Source: an uncultured Acidimicrobiaceae bacterium (GTDB lineage: Bacteria; Actinomycetota; Acidimicrobiia; Acidimicrobiales; Ilumatobacteraceae). From it: a stretch of 11,615 bases of DNA. The stretch spans positions 1-11,615 of the forward strand of contig CAIVDG010000324.1 in assembly GCA_903904615.1 (NCBI GenBank). The letters run 5' to 3'. The translations under genes and the position numbers were made by a program. Numbering within the stretch: position 1 is the first letter of the stretch; every line of letters starts with the position of its first letter. Positions 1 to 6,804 of this stretch are shown here, one piece after another. The notes beneath the pieces are model-generated. The model was not told where the DNA came from. It ran no database searches and saw nothing but the letters and a program-made list of their open reading frames with translations.

Positions 1-1877
1 ATTTTGCAGTCGAGTTTCGCGTTGGTCGTGCAACTGGCGAATCAGTTTGGATTCAAGTCTCCACGCAACCAATCCTCACCGATGGAGTTCTCACCGGATA
101 CGTCGGCACAGCAATCGATTGCACATCGCTCGTTGCGCAACGACAATTATCGAACCAGCTTGTTGGTCTGCTCGATGTATCTGGCGATGCAGTGTTGGTG
201 TTCAACAGAGTGGGCGAACTTGAGTTTGCAAACGACACAGCACGCACACTCATTGGCGTTGCCGACCCAGCAGCAGGTAATGGCGACGTTGCTGCTCGCG
301 CGTTCATGCAAGCGGTACGAGATCAATTACCACGAGTGTTGCTCGATGCTGCACCGCCCACAGGTTCGCCCAATAGATGGGAAGGTGAAATTGGTTTCCG
401 CTCGCCGGACGGCATTGCGCGAATCCTCGCCGTTGTTGTGCAAGTTGTGCGTGATGCAGACGGCAGCGTGCACCATTGGTCCACCATCACACGCGACATC
501 ACCGAAGAACGTCAGACACAAGCCGAGCTAGCGCGTCAGGCAACGCACGATGCGCTCACCGGACTACCCAACCGTGTTCTCTTTCTTCGCAAGACAACCG
601 AAGCACTCGAGCGCAGCAGAACTACTCATGCAACGGTCGGCGTGCTGTTCATCGACCTCGACAAACTGAAGCACGTGAACGACACCATTGGTCATGCTGT
701 GGGCGACCAACTCATCGTGACTGTTGCGCGACGCCTCGCCGCCGCAACACGACCCACAGACTTGGTTGCACGTATTAGTGGTGATGAATTCGTGGTGTTG
801 TGTGAAGGGCTTCTCGATGAGCAAGTTGCACTCGACGTTGCCGAACGAATTCGAACCTCCATCACTGGACCACTCGTGCTTCAAGGCGTAGAGATTGAAG
901 CGGGCGCAAGCGTGGGCGTCGCCATGTCAACTCCAGATCTTCTTGCAAGCGAATCAGCCGCTGACGCTGCGGTCACACTTCTTCGCTCCGCCGACACTGC
1001 CATGTACCGCGCAAAGCAACGTGGTCGTGGTCGGTCTGAGCTGTTCAACGAAGAGATGCGCACTGCGGCGCGAGAACGTCTTCAGTTGGCATCAGAGCTT
1101 GAACAGGCGCTGGCAGCTCATCAATTCAGCGTTCTCTTTCAGCCCATTGAATCTGCACACACGGGTCGCGTTGTGGCAGCCGAAGCACTGTTGCGATGGA
1201 ACCACCCCACGCGTGGCCTGCTTGCACCCGCCGCGTTTCTCGATCTAGCCGACGAATCAGGCCTCATTGCACCTATCGGTGACTGGGTGCTTGAACAGGG
1301 TGCACAAACGTTGGCCGGGTGGATTTCGTCTGGACTTGTCGATCGCGGAACGTCTATCCATGTCAATGCATCGCGACGTCAACTTTCCGACATCACATTT
1401 GTGGATCGTGCCCTCACCATTCTGCGCGCACATTCACTTGACGGTTCACAACTTGTCTTTGAAACATCAGAGTCAAACTTGGTGGAGAACAATCCATCGG
1501 TATTGCGCACCGTCACTGCGCTCAAGCGTCAAGGTGTCCGCATTGCCGTTGACGACTTTGGCTCTGGATACTCGTCTCTTGCATCTCTGCGCACATTCCC
1601 CGCAGACCTTTTGAAGCTAGACGGAACGCTTGTCCGTGATGTTGGCCGTACCGATGGCGGCGACGACCCCATGGTTCGCTCCCTCATTCAGTTAGCTCAC
1701 TCCTTGAACTTGGTGGTGTGCGCCGAATGGGTGACTACGGAAGATCATGTACAACGCCTAAAAGTTCTTGGGTGCGACCTTTTGCAAGGCAATCGCATTG
1801 GTGAACCAGTGTCTGCAGATGTATTTGTGAGCAAGCTGCAACGCAAAGCAGCAGCACAAAATTCAGACGCGCTCTAG
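1..1877 (+). CDS. PAS-PAS-GGDEF-EAL cyclic-di-GMP protein (5' partial)
   Basis: Signalling protein predicted to make and/or degrade cyclic-di-GMP under control of PAS sensors. The reading frame (first full codon at 3) is open to the left edge, so the start lies outside. Codons at about 3-125 read as the end of one PAS/PAC module, and a second PAS runs from about 165 to 510. A DALTGLPNR helix (about 549-575) then opens the GGDEF domain. The active-site motif is SGDEF (777-791) instead of GGDEF. An inhibitory-site RxxD (750-761) lies five residues before it, the spacing seen in PleD. The EAL domain has EAL (1182-1190), VNASRRQL, FETSES, DDFGSG (1551-1568), LKLD, AEWV and LLQG, so the metal-binding and catalytic residues known from RocR are all recognisable. 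The usual AEGVE loop is AEWVT. No membrane segment is visible in the part present. Both activities are inferred; with SGDEF the cyclase could be weak or serve as a GTP sensor. The stop shares CTAG with the convergent LCP gene. Confidence 0.93.
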   Translation, partial: FAVEFRVGRATGESVWIQVSTQPILTDGVLTGYVGTAIDCTSLVAQRQLSNQLVGLLDVSGDAVLVFNRVGELEFANDTARTLIGVADPAAGNGDVAARAFMQAVRDQLPRVLLDAAPPTGSPNRWEGEIGFRSPDGIARILAVVVQVVRDADGSVHHWSTITRDITEERQTQAELARQATHDALTGLPNRVLFLRKTTEALERSRTTHATVGVLFIDLDKLKHVNDTIGHAVGDQLIVTVARRLAAATRPTDLVARISGDEFVVLCEGLLDEQVALDVAERIRTSITGPLVLQGVEIEAGASVGVAMSTPDLLASESAADAAVTLLRSADTAMYRAKQRGRGRSELFNEEMRTAARERLQLASELEQALAAHQFSVLFQPIESAHTGRVVAAEALLRWNHPTRGLLAPAAFLDLADESGLIAPIGDWVLEQGAQTLAGWISSGLVDRGTSIHVNASRRQLSDITFVDRALTILRAHSLDGSQLVFETSESNLVENNPSVLRTVTALKRQGVRIAVDDFGSGYSSLASLRTFPADLLKLDGTLVRDVGRTDGGDDPMVRSLIQLAHSLNLVVCAEWVTTEDHVQRLKVLGCDLLQGNRIGEPVSADVFVSKLQRKAAAQNSDAL

Positions 1878-2890
1878 TTCGATGGCGTCGTGGGCAAAGG
1901 TCCCAACCCAGCGAAATAATCAAGTACAGGCTTTGATTCGTTATTCAGCGTGAAGACAAAGCTTCCTGAAATCATGTCGCTTGAGACAGGAAGCGCAACG
2001 GACAGTGATGCGCCATTTGCTAGCGGACGCAATTTTCGCGCCAAGTCAATGAGATCGAGTCCATCGTCTACTGCCACTGCAGACGAAAACGAAGAGAGGA
2101 TTCCGGACGCTTTCATGGGATTTTCAGCAAGGTAACGCACGGCTTGTTTTACAAGTACCGACATGAAGTACCTCTGACGATCACCACGCCCCACATCTCC
2201 TGTTCCATCCACCTGCCAACGACCATCAATCTTTTCTTCAAAGTGACGTGACCGCGCATAGGAAAGTGCTTGCGCACCGTTCTGCATCTTGCAGCCGCGC
2301 TTCCCAAGGAAAAAGCCGGTTGCCTTGTCACGCGAGGCACGATCAACGCAGATGCGCACACCCCCCACAGCATCCACAATGTCTTTAAAGCCCGCGAAGT
2401 CCATCTCAACGTAATGATGAATAGGAATATTCAACGCACCTTGCAACGTGCGTACCAGAACATCTGCACCTCGCTGATACGCCGAGTTCACTTTCGCAAA
2501 CCGTCCGTTGTCTGCCATCATCACGCGAAGGTCACGCGGAACAGACATGGTGGACACAGAGTTGTTCTTCGTATCCACGCGAATCACAATCAACGTGTCA
2601 GCGCGCATTCCCGGATTCGCTTCTTCTGCTCCCATGCTCTCAAAGTCTTCATCGGCGGGATCTGCACTCGCACGCGAGTCGGAGCCAACAAGCAAGTAGT
2701 TCTCAAAGCCGTCGCTCGGAGGCGACAACGTGGGTGTCACAACAGACACTCGCGACACTTCGTCTAGCGCAGCATTCGTTGCACGCACTATGCCTAGTGC
2801 GCCTGCCAACGTCATGACCAACGCAATACACACCGCCAATAACCATCGCGGAGTACCGGTCGATCGAGTAGAGACACGGTCGCGAAGCAC
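1874..2890 (-). CDS. LCP (LytR-CpsA-Psr) family cell-wall glycopolymer ligase
   Basis: LCP proteins sit in the membrane with an extracytoplasmic catalytic domain and transfer lipid-linked glycopolymers (teichoic acid, capsule, arabinogalactan or similar) onto peptidoglycan. The 338-residue product has a short basic N-terminus, one membrane segment (about residues 16-36) and then the LCP domain. Visible motifs are LLVGSDSR (66-73), RADTLIVIRVD (96-106), SVPRDL (116-121), KVNSAY, DAVGGVRICVD and, later, YARSRH followed by a GRGDRQR segment. These Arg/Asp clusters bind the pyrophosphate of the polyprenyl donor in characterised LCP enzymes. There is no LytR_C domain; the C-terminus is short. It starts with GTG 13 bases after the birA stop, so it may be co-transcribed with birA, but TACCGT six bases before the GTG suggests its own leaderless promoter. 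The substrate polymer cannot be told from sequence. Its stop overlaps the c-di-GMP gene stop by four bases. Confidence 0.93.
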   Translation of the reverse strand: MLRDRVSTRSTGTPRWLLAVCIALVMTLAGALGIVRATNAALDEVSRVSVVTPTLSPPSDGFENYLLVGSDSRASADPADEDFESMGAEEANPGMRADTLIVIRVDTKNNSVSTMSVPRDLRVMMADNGRFAKVNSAYQRGADVLVRTLQGALNIPIHHYVEMDFAGFKDIVDAVGGVRICVDRASRDKATGFFLGKRGCKMQNGAQALSYARSRHFEEKIDGRWQVDGTGDVGRGDRQRYFMSVLVKQAVRYLAENPMKASGILSSFSSAVAVDDGLDLIDLARKLRPLANGASLSVALPVSSDMISGSFVFTLNNESKPVLDYFAGLGPLPTTPSN

Positions 2891-2903
2891 AGACCTACGG
2901 TAG
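2891..2903 (-). promoter_or_regulatory. Possible leaderless -10 element for the LCP gene
   Basis: The 13 bases between the birA stop and the LCP GTG read CTACCGTAGGTCT on the minus strand. TACCGT fits the actinobacterial TANNNT -10 pattern and leaves six bases before GTG, which would put transcription start on the start codon itself. AGGT also occurs here but only a few bases from the GTG, too close for a normal ribosome site. No clear -35 is visible. Inference only. Confidence 0.4.
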
Positions 2904-3653
2904 TCAGTCCTCTACTGCGCGAAGATGCACCACATCTGCCGTGTCGATGCGATGTGTCACGGCACAATCGTCAAGCAACACCAATCGCCCATCGCGTTCT
3001 ACGTCCATGGCGCGCCCCACAATGTCGTTGCCATCAGGCATCTGTGCTCTTACACGTGTTCCCACCGTGGCAAGACCAGCAATGTATGCGCCATGCAGTT
3101 GGTCATCATCTAACGCAAGCAACCGATCAATTTCCGGAAGCATCTGCAACAAGAAGTCATGTGGGGTCATCTCGTGTGTCCATCCACACGACGCCAGCGA
3201 AGCGGCGCCTTCTGGGGCCCACCCCAAGTTGCACCCAATTCCCACCACCACGAATGGAATCTTTCCGTCCGCAGCGACAGGGGCCGCCTGAGCCAAGATG
3301 CCTGCCACCTTCTCAGTACCCACCAAGAGGTCATTTGGCCACTTCAGTACAACGGGCACCCCACAGCCCTCACGCGCCACTGTGGCCGCTGCCAATGCCA
3401 CCACCTGAGTGAGAACGTGCAAGCGCTCGGGAACATCCCGAAATAGCAAGGACACCAGCAGGTTCACCCCTCGAGGCGCCTCCCATGTTCGATCCAGGCG
3501 ACCACGGCCCGCGGACTGGAAATCTGCCCGCAAAACAGACCGATTGGGAGCCCCCTCGGCACCCAATTTCAGTAGGTCCGTGTTGGTGCTACCCGTCTCG
3601 GGGACCGTTGTGACATGCCACTGCTCGGATTGGTTCGCTATTGGGTGTCCCAT
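2904..3653 (-). CDS. birA: Biotin-[acetyl-CoA-carboxylase] ligase, class I (no HTH)
   Basis: Activates biotin with ATP to biotinyl-AMP and attaches it to the lysine of biotin carrier domains in the cytoplasm. The 249-residue product has the ligase core: a GSTNTD start to the catalytic fold (21-26), the biotinyl-AMP loop GRGRLDRTW (49-57), KWPND (104-108), KVAGIL (115-120) and VVGIGCNLG (136-144), then a small SH3-like C-terminal domain. There is no N-terminal winged helix, so this is a monofunctional enzyme, not a repressor like E. coli BirA. I place the start at ATG 3653. The frame stays open 34 codons further upstream, but that part runs into the divergent carboxylase gene and does not resemble BirA. 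No Shine-Dalgarno is evident. Only 19 bases separate it from the divergent carboxylase alpha gene, whose product contains the AMKMEN target it would biotinylate. The LCP gene follows 13 bases downstream. Confidence 0.94.
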   Translation of the reverse strand: MGHPIANQSEQWHVTTVPETGSTNTDLLKLGAEGAPNRSVLRADFQSAGRGRLDRTWEAPRGVNLLVSLLFRDVPERLHVLTQVVALAAATVAREGCGVPVVLKWPNDLLVGTEKVAGILAQAAPVAADGKIPFVVVGIGCNLGWAPEGAASLASCGWTHEMTPHDFLLQMLPEIDRLLALDDDQLHGAYIAGLATVGTRVRAQMPDGNDIVGRAMDVERDGRLVLLDDCAVTHRIDTADVVHLRAVED

Positions 3654-3672
3654 CAGGGCAATATTGTCACCT
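3654..3672. promoter_or_regulatory. Divergent birA/carboxylase promoter gap with CAATATTG palindrome
   Basis: This 19-base gap is all that separates two divergent start codons. A perfect 8-base palindrome, CAATATTG (3659-3666), lies almost exactly at its centre. Read rightward, TATTGT (3662-3667) fits a TANNNT -10 hexamer and predicts a start within a base or two of the carboxylase GTG at 3673. Read leftward, TATTGC (3663-3658) is a weaker hexamer pointing at the birA ATG. Any -35 elements would lie inside the opposite coding region. This is consistent with one bidirectional promoter making two leaderless mRNAs, or with an operator site; both are inference. Confidence 0.45.
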
Positions 3673-5436
3673 GTGCTGAAAAAAATCCTTATCGCCAACA
3701 GAGGCGAAATCGCTGTCCGAGTTATCCGCGCCGCCCGTGAACTTGGCATTGCCACAGTTGCGGTCTATTCAGAGCTCGATCGAAACGCGCTTCATGTGCG
3801 TCTCGCCGACGAGGCATACGCACTTGGTGGCCAAACCGCAGCCGAGAGCTACCTCAACACTGAGGCCATCTTGAAGGCCATCACTGACAGCGGTGCAGAC
3901 GGTGTTCACCCCGGATACGGATTCTTCAGCGAGAACGCAGACTTCGCTCGCGCCATCACGGCGATGGGTGTTGCATTCATCGGCCCACCACCAGAAGCCA
4001 TTGACGAAATGGGCGACAAGGTCTCTAGCCGCAAAGCAGCACTGCGCGGTGGAGCGCCCATTGTTCCCGGCACAACGGAATTCGTGACGAGTGCAAAAGA
4101 GATCACTGATTTCGGAAACGACTTCGGTTGGCCAATTGCAATTAAGGCAGCCTTCGGTGGCGGTGGACGCGGAATGAAAGTCGTGCAGTCTGCAGCCGAA
4201 GTACAAGACGCCATGGACTCCGCACAACGCGAGGCACGCAACTTCTTTGGACGCGATGAAATTTACGTAGAGCGCTACCTCACGTGGCCGCGCCACATTG
4301 AAGTGCAGCTTGTTGGTGACAAGCACGGAAATGTCGTGTGGGTCTCAACACGTGACTGCTCTGCACAGCGTCGCCACCAGAAACTCATTGAAGAAGCTCC
4401 AGCACCTGGTCTACCCGATGGCGTGGAAGAGGCAATGGGTGCAGCGGCAGTAAAAGCAGCAAAGGCCGTGGGTTACTTCAATGCCGGAACAGTTGAATTC
4501 ATTTACCAAGATGGCGACTTCTTCTTCTTGGAGATGAACACACGTCTCCAGGTAGAACACCCCGTTACCGAAGTCATCACAGGCATCGATCTTGTGGAAT
4601 GGCAGATTCGTGTTGCATCGGGCGAGAAGCTCCCCATGACGCAGAAAGAAGTTCGTGCCCTTCAACGCGGTCACGCCATTGAAGTCCGTATCAATGCAGA
4701 GAATCCAGCAGGCGGAAAGTTCCTCCCTTCTCCCGGACCCATCACCAAACTCACTGCACCCGACGGATTCGGTGTTCGCTTCGACGGTGGCTATGAATCT
4801 GGCGATGAAATTAGCCAGTACTACGACAACCTCGTCGGCAAAGTCATCGTGTGGGGCAAAGACCGCGACACGGCAATTGCTCGCACCATCCGCGCGCTAA
4901 AGGAAATGGTTGTTGAAGGCGTCGCCACCACCATTCCTGCCGACATCGCAATCCTCGAACACTCCGATTTCGCTGCTGTTACTCACTCCACGAAGTGGGT
5001 GGAAGAAGTTCTCGATCTTTCACACATCGAATCCGGTCCAATTGTTCCTGCAAGCGATGACGATGCGCCTTTGGTACAACGACAGACCACCGTCGAGGTC
5101 AATGGTCGTCGTTTCGATGTGAAGTTGTGGGTTCCTGAATCTGCCGGAGTTGCCGCAGCAACACCGGCCAGGAAGAAGGCAGCACGTTCATCATCGGCAT
5201 CAGGCGGCGGCGCTGGCGGCGGAAGTGGCCAAATTGCAGTGCCCATGCAAGGAACCATCGTGAAGGTTCTTGTTGAAGTAGGCCAAGCAGTTGAAGCTGG
5301 TCAAAGTGTGGTCGTTTTGGAAGCCATGAAAATGGAAAACCAAATTGAAGCCGACAAGACCGGAACCGTGAAGGCCATCAACGTAAAGCCAGGAGACACC
5401 GTGGGTGCTGGCGACGTTGTTGTCGTTATCGAATAA
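3673..5436 (+). CDS. accC: Acetyl/propionyl-CoA carboxylase alpha subunit (biotin carboxylase + BCCP)
   Basis: Carboxylates its own biotin with ATP and bicarbonate; a separate beta subunit then moves the carboxyl group to acetyl- or propionyl-CoA to give malonyl- or methylmalonyl-CoA for lipid synthesis. The 587-residue product starts MLKKILIANRGE. The biotin carboxylase domain spans about residues 1-450: GYGFFSEN (81-88), the ATP-grasp glycine loop GGGGRGMK (162-169), RDCSAQRRHQK, EMNTRLQVEHP (287-297) and GHAIEVRINAENP. A Lys/Ala/Ser/Gly-rich flexible linker follows, then a BCCP domain whose AMKMEN motif puts the biotinyl lysine at K553. Length and architecture match actinobacterial AccA3-type subunits (about 600 residues). 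GTG 3673 is chosen because it gives the family N-terminus; the frame is open further upstream but that is antisense to birA. No carboxyltransferase gene is in the window, so acyl-CoA specificity is unknown. Its stop abuts the stop of the convergent flavoprotein with no spacer. Confidence 0.95.
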   Translation: MLKKILIANRGEIAVRVIRAARELGIATVAVYSELDRNALHVRLADEAYALGGQTAAESYLNTEAILKAITDSGADGVHPGYGFFSENADFARAITAMGVAFIGPPPEAIDEMGDKVSSRKAALRGGAPIVPGTTEFVTSAKEITDFGNDFGWPIAIKAAFGGGGRGMKVVQSAAEVQDAMDSAQREARNFFGRDEIYVERYLTWPRHIEVQLVGDKHGNVVWVSTRDCSAQRRHQKLIEEAPAPGLPDGVEEAMGAAAVKAAKAVGYFNAGTVEFIYQDGDFFFLEMNTRLQVEHPVTEVITGIDLVEWQIRVASGEKLPMTQKEVRALQRGHAIEVRINAENPAGGKFLPSPGPITKLTAPDGFGVRFDGGYESGDEISQYYDNLVGKVIVWGKDRDTAIARTIRALKEMVVEGVATTIPADIAILEHSDFAAVTHSTKWVEEVLDLSHIESGPIVPASDDDAPLVQRQTTVEVNGRRFDVKLWVPESAGVAAATPARKKAARSSSASGGGAGGGSGQIAVPMQGTIVKVLVEVGQAVEAGQSVVVLEAMKMENQIEADKTGTVKAINVKPGDTVGAGDVVVVIE

Positions 5437-6804
5437 CTATTCAGCAGCTTCAGACAACGCTTCGGCAAGCGCCGGATGCACTAGCAAAGACTCTTCAATG
5501 TCGGACACCTTGAGGTTTGCTGTGACGGCCAATGCAATCACGCTGATGAGTTCGGCAGCATGACGCCCAACAATTGATCCACCCAGTACTTCACCTGTTG
5601 CGGGGTCACTAATGATCTTCACGAAACCGCGTGAGTCGTTGTTGATAAGAGCTTTTGCGGTTGTCGCAAACGGAACTTTTGTAACTCGAATCTTTCGACC
5701 CGATGCAAACGCTTCCGCTTCAGCCAAACCGACGTCGGCAATTTCTGGTTCGGTAAAAATTGCCGATGCAGCTTTGTCATAGTCGAGATGACGGTGTGGT
5801 CCACGTGGACCACCAACAACTTGCTCGGCCACTTTCTTGCCCTGCATAGATGCGACGGAAGACAGTGGCAGTTTTCCACTGACATCGCCGGCTGCGTAAA
5901 TATGCTCCACGGTGCTTTGGCAATGACGATTGATGACGATGTATCCGCCATCCATTTCGACACCGATGTCTTCAAGACCAAGATCTTCTGTGTTCGGTAT
6001 GGAACCGATGGCGAGGACTGCATGTGTTGTTTCTGAAACTCGTCCGTCGTCGCACACCACACGAACACCGTTTTCTGTGCGTTCGATGTTTGTGGCACGC
6101 GCGCCCTTGTACAAACGAACTCCACGAGACAAGAAGTTCTCTTCCAGCACTGCTGCCACTTCGGGGTCTTTCCCGGGAAGAACTTGCTGACGCGATACCA
6201 CCAGAGTGACTCGCGAACCGAAAGACGCAAACATGTGTGCGAATTCCACACCAGTCACACCGGAACCAATGATGGTGACACTCTCGGGGAAAATGCGTGG
6301 CGGGTAGCAATCACGGGTTGTGAGAATTCGGTCTCCGTCTGGCTGAGCGAACTGAGGGATACGCGGACGAGTTCCCGTGGAGATGAGAATGTCGTCGGCC
6401 TGAATTTGGTGCGTCGTTCCGTCGCTTGCATCGACATGAACAGTGTTGGCATTCAACAAACGTGCCGATCCGCGAATGATGGTGACGCCCTGGCTCTGCA
6501 ACAACGAGGTCATGTCATTGGACAGGCGGTTCTTGATGCCCTCAATGCGGTCGGTCAACGCATTGACGTCGATTTCAGCATCGCGATTGGACAAGCCCAT
6601 TCCGCTGAGACTTTCCGTGAAACTCATGGCCCCACCGGTAGCAATCATGGTTTTTGACGGCACGCAGTCCAATAAGTGCGCAGCGCCTCCCACAATCTCG
6701 CGCTCCACCACAATGACTTCCACGCCTTTACGCGCAGCTGATGTGGCCGCCGCATTTCCTGCAGGACCACCACCGATGATGACCAAACGCTTGTTGAGGT
6801 TCAC
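5437..6804 (-). CDS. lpdA: LpdA-like NAD(P)H-quinone oxidoreductase, flavoprotein disulfide reductase family lacking one redox Cys
   Basis: FAD- and pyridine-nucleotide-binding enzyme of the dihydrolipoamide dehydrogenase fold, 455 residues. The FAD Rossmann motif GGGPAG is at 11-16, the second Rossmann motif reads IIGSGVTGVEF, and the FAD-binding AAGDV segment and C-terminal dimerisation domain are present. The redox site, normally GGTCLNxGCIPSK, reads GGAAHLLDCVPSK: the first Cys is Ala42 and only Cys47 remains, so no active disulfide can form. The C-terminal His-Glu pair (H443, E448 in HPALAE) is kept. The pattern recalls M. tuberculosis LpdA (Rv3303c), reported to reduce quinones rather than lipoamide. 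The acidic residue that usually favours NADH at the end of the second nucleotide fold is absent (VVSRQQ), hinting at NADPH. GTG 6804 is chosen: its GTGA overlaps the peptidase stop and gives the family start NLNKRLVIIGG. An in-frame upstream start would add a low-complexity NHD-repeat stretch that is really peptidase-tail DNA. Confidence 0.88.
   Translation of the reverse strand: MNLNKRLVIIGGGPAGNAAATSAARKGVEVIVVEREIVGGAAHLLDCVPSKTMIATGGAMSFTESLSGMGLSNRDAEIDVNALTDRIEGIKNRLSNDMTSLLQSQGVTIIRGSARLLNANTVHVDASDGTTHQIQADDILISTGTRPRIPQFAQPDGDRILTTRDCYPPRIFPESVTIIGSGVTGVEFAHMFASFGSRVTLVVSRQQVLPGKDPEVAAVLEENFLSRGVRLYKGARATNIERTENGVRVVCDDGRVSETTHAVLAIGSIPNTEDLGLEDIGVEMDGGYIVINRHCQSTVEHIYAAGDVSGKLPLSSVASMQGKKVAEQVVGGPRGPHRHLDYDKAASAIFTEPEIADVGLAEAEAFASGRKIRVTKVPFATTAKALINNDSRGFVKIISDPATGEVLGGSIVGRHAAELISVIALAVTANLKVSDIEESLLVHPALAEALSEAAE

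Noticed and set aside
2270..2767. 165-codon plus-strand open frame.
   Set aside because: It is entirely antisense to the LCP gene, has no recognisable motifs, and the opposite strand has strong family motifs.
3409..3672. Upstream in-frame extension of the carboxylase gene by 88 codons.
   Set aside because: It is antisense to the conserved birA coding region, and the biotin carboxylase family N-terminus begins exactly at the GTG at 3673.
3769..4326. 185-codon minus-strand open frame.
   Set aside because: It is antisense to the most conserved part of the biotin carboxylase domain and rich in Cys without any known motif.
5619..6251. 210-codon minus-strand open frame.
   Set aside because: It is an alternative frame inside the flavoprotein gene with no recognisable domain pattern.
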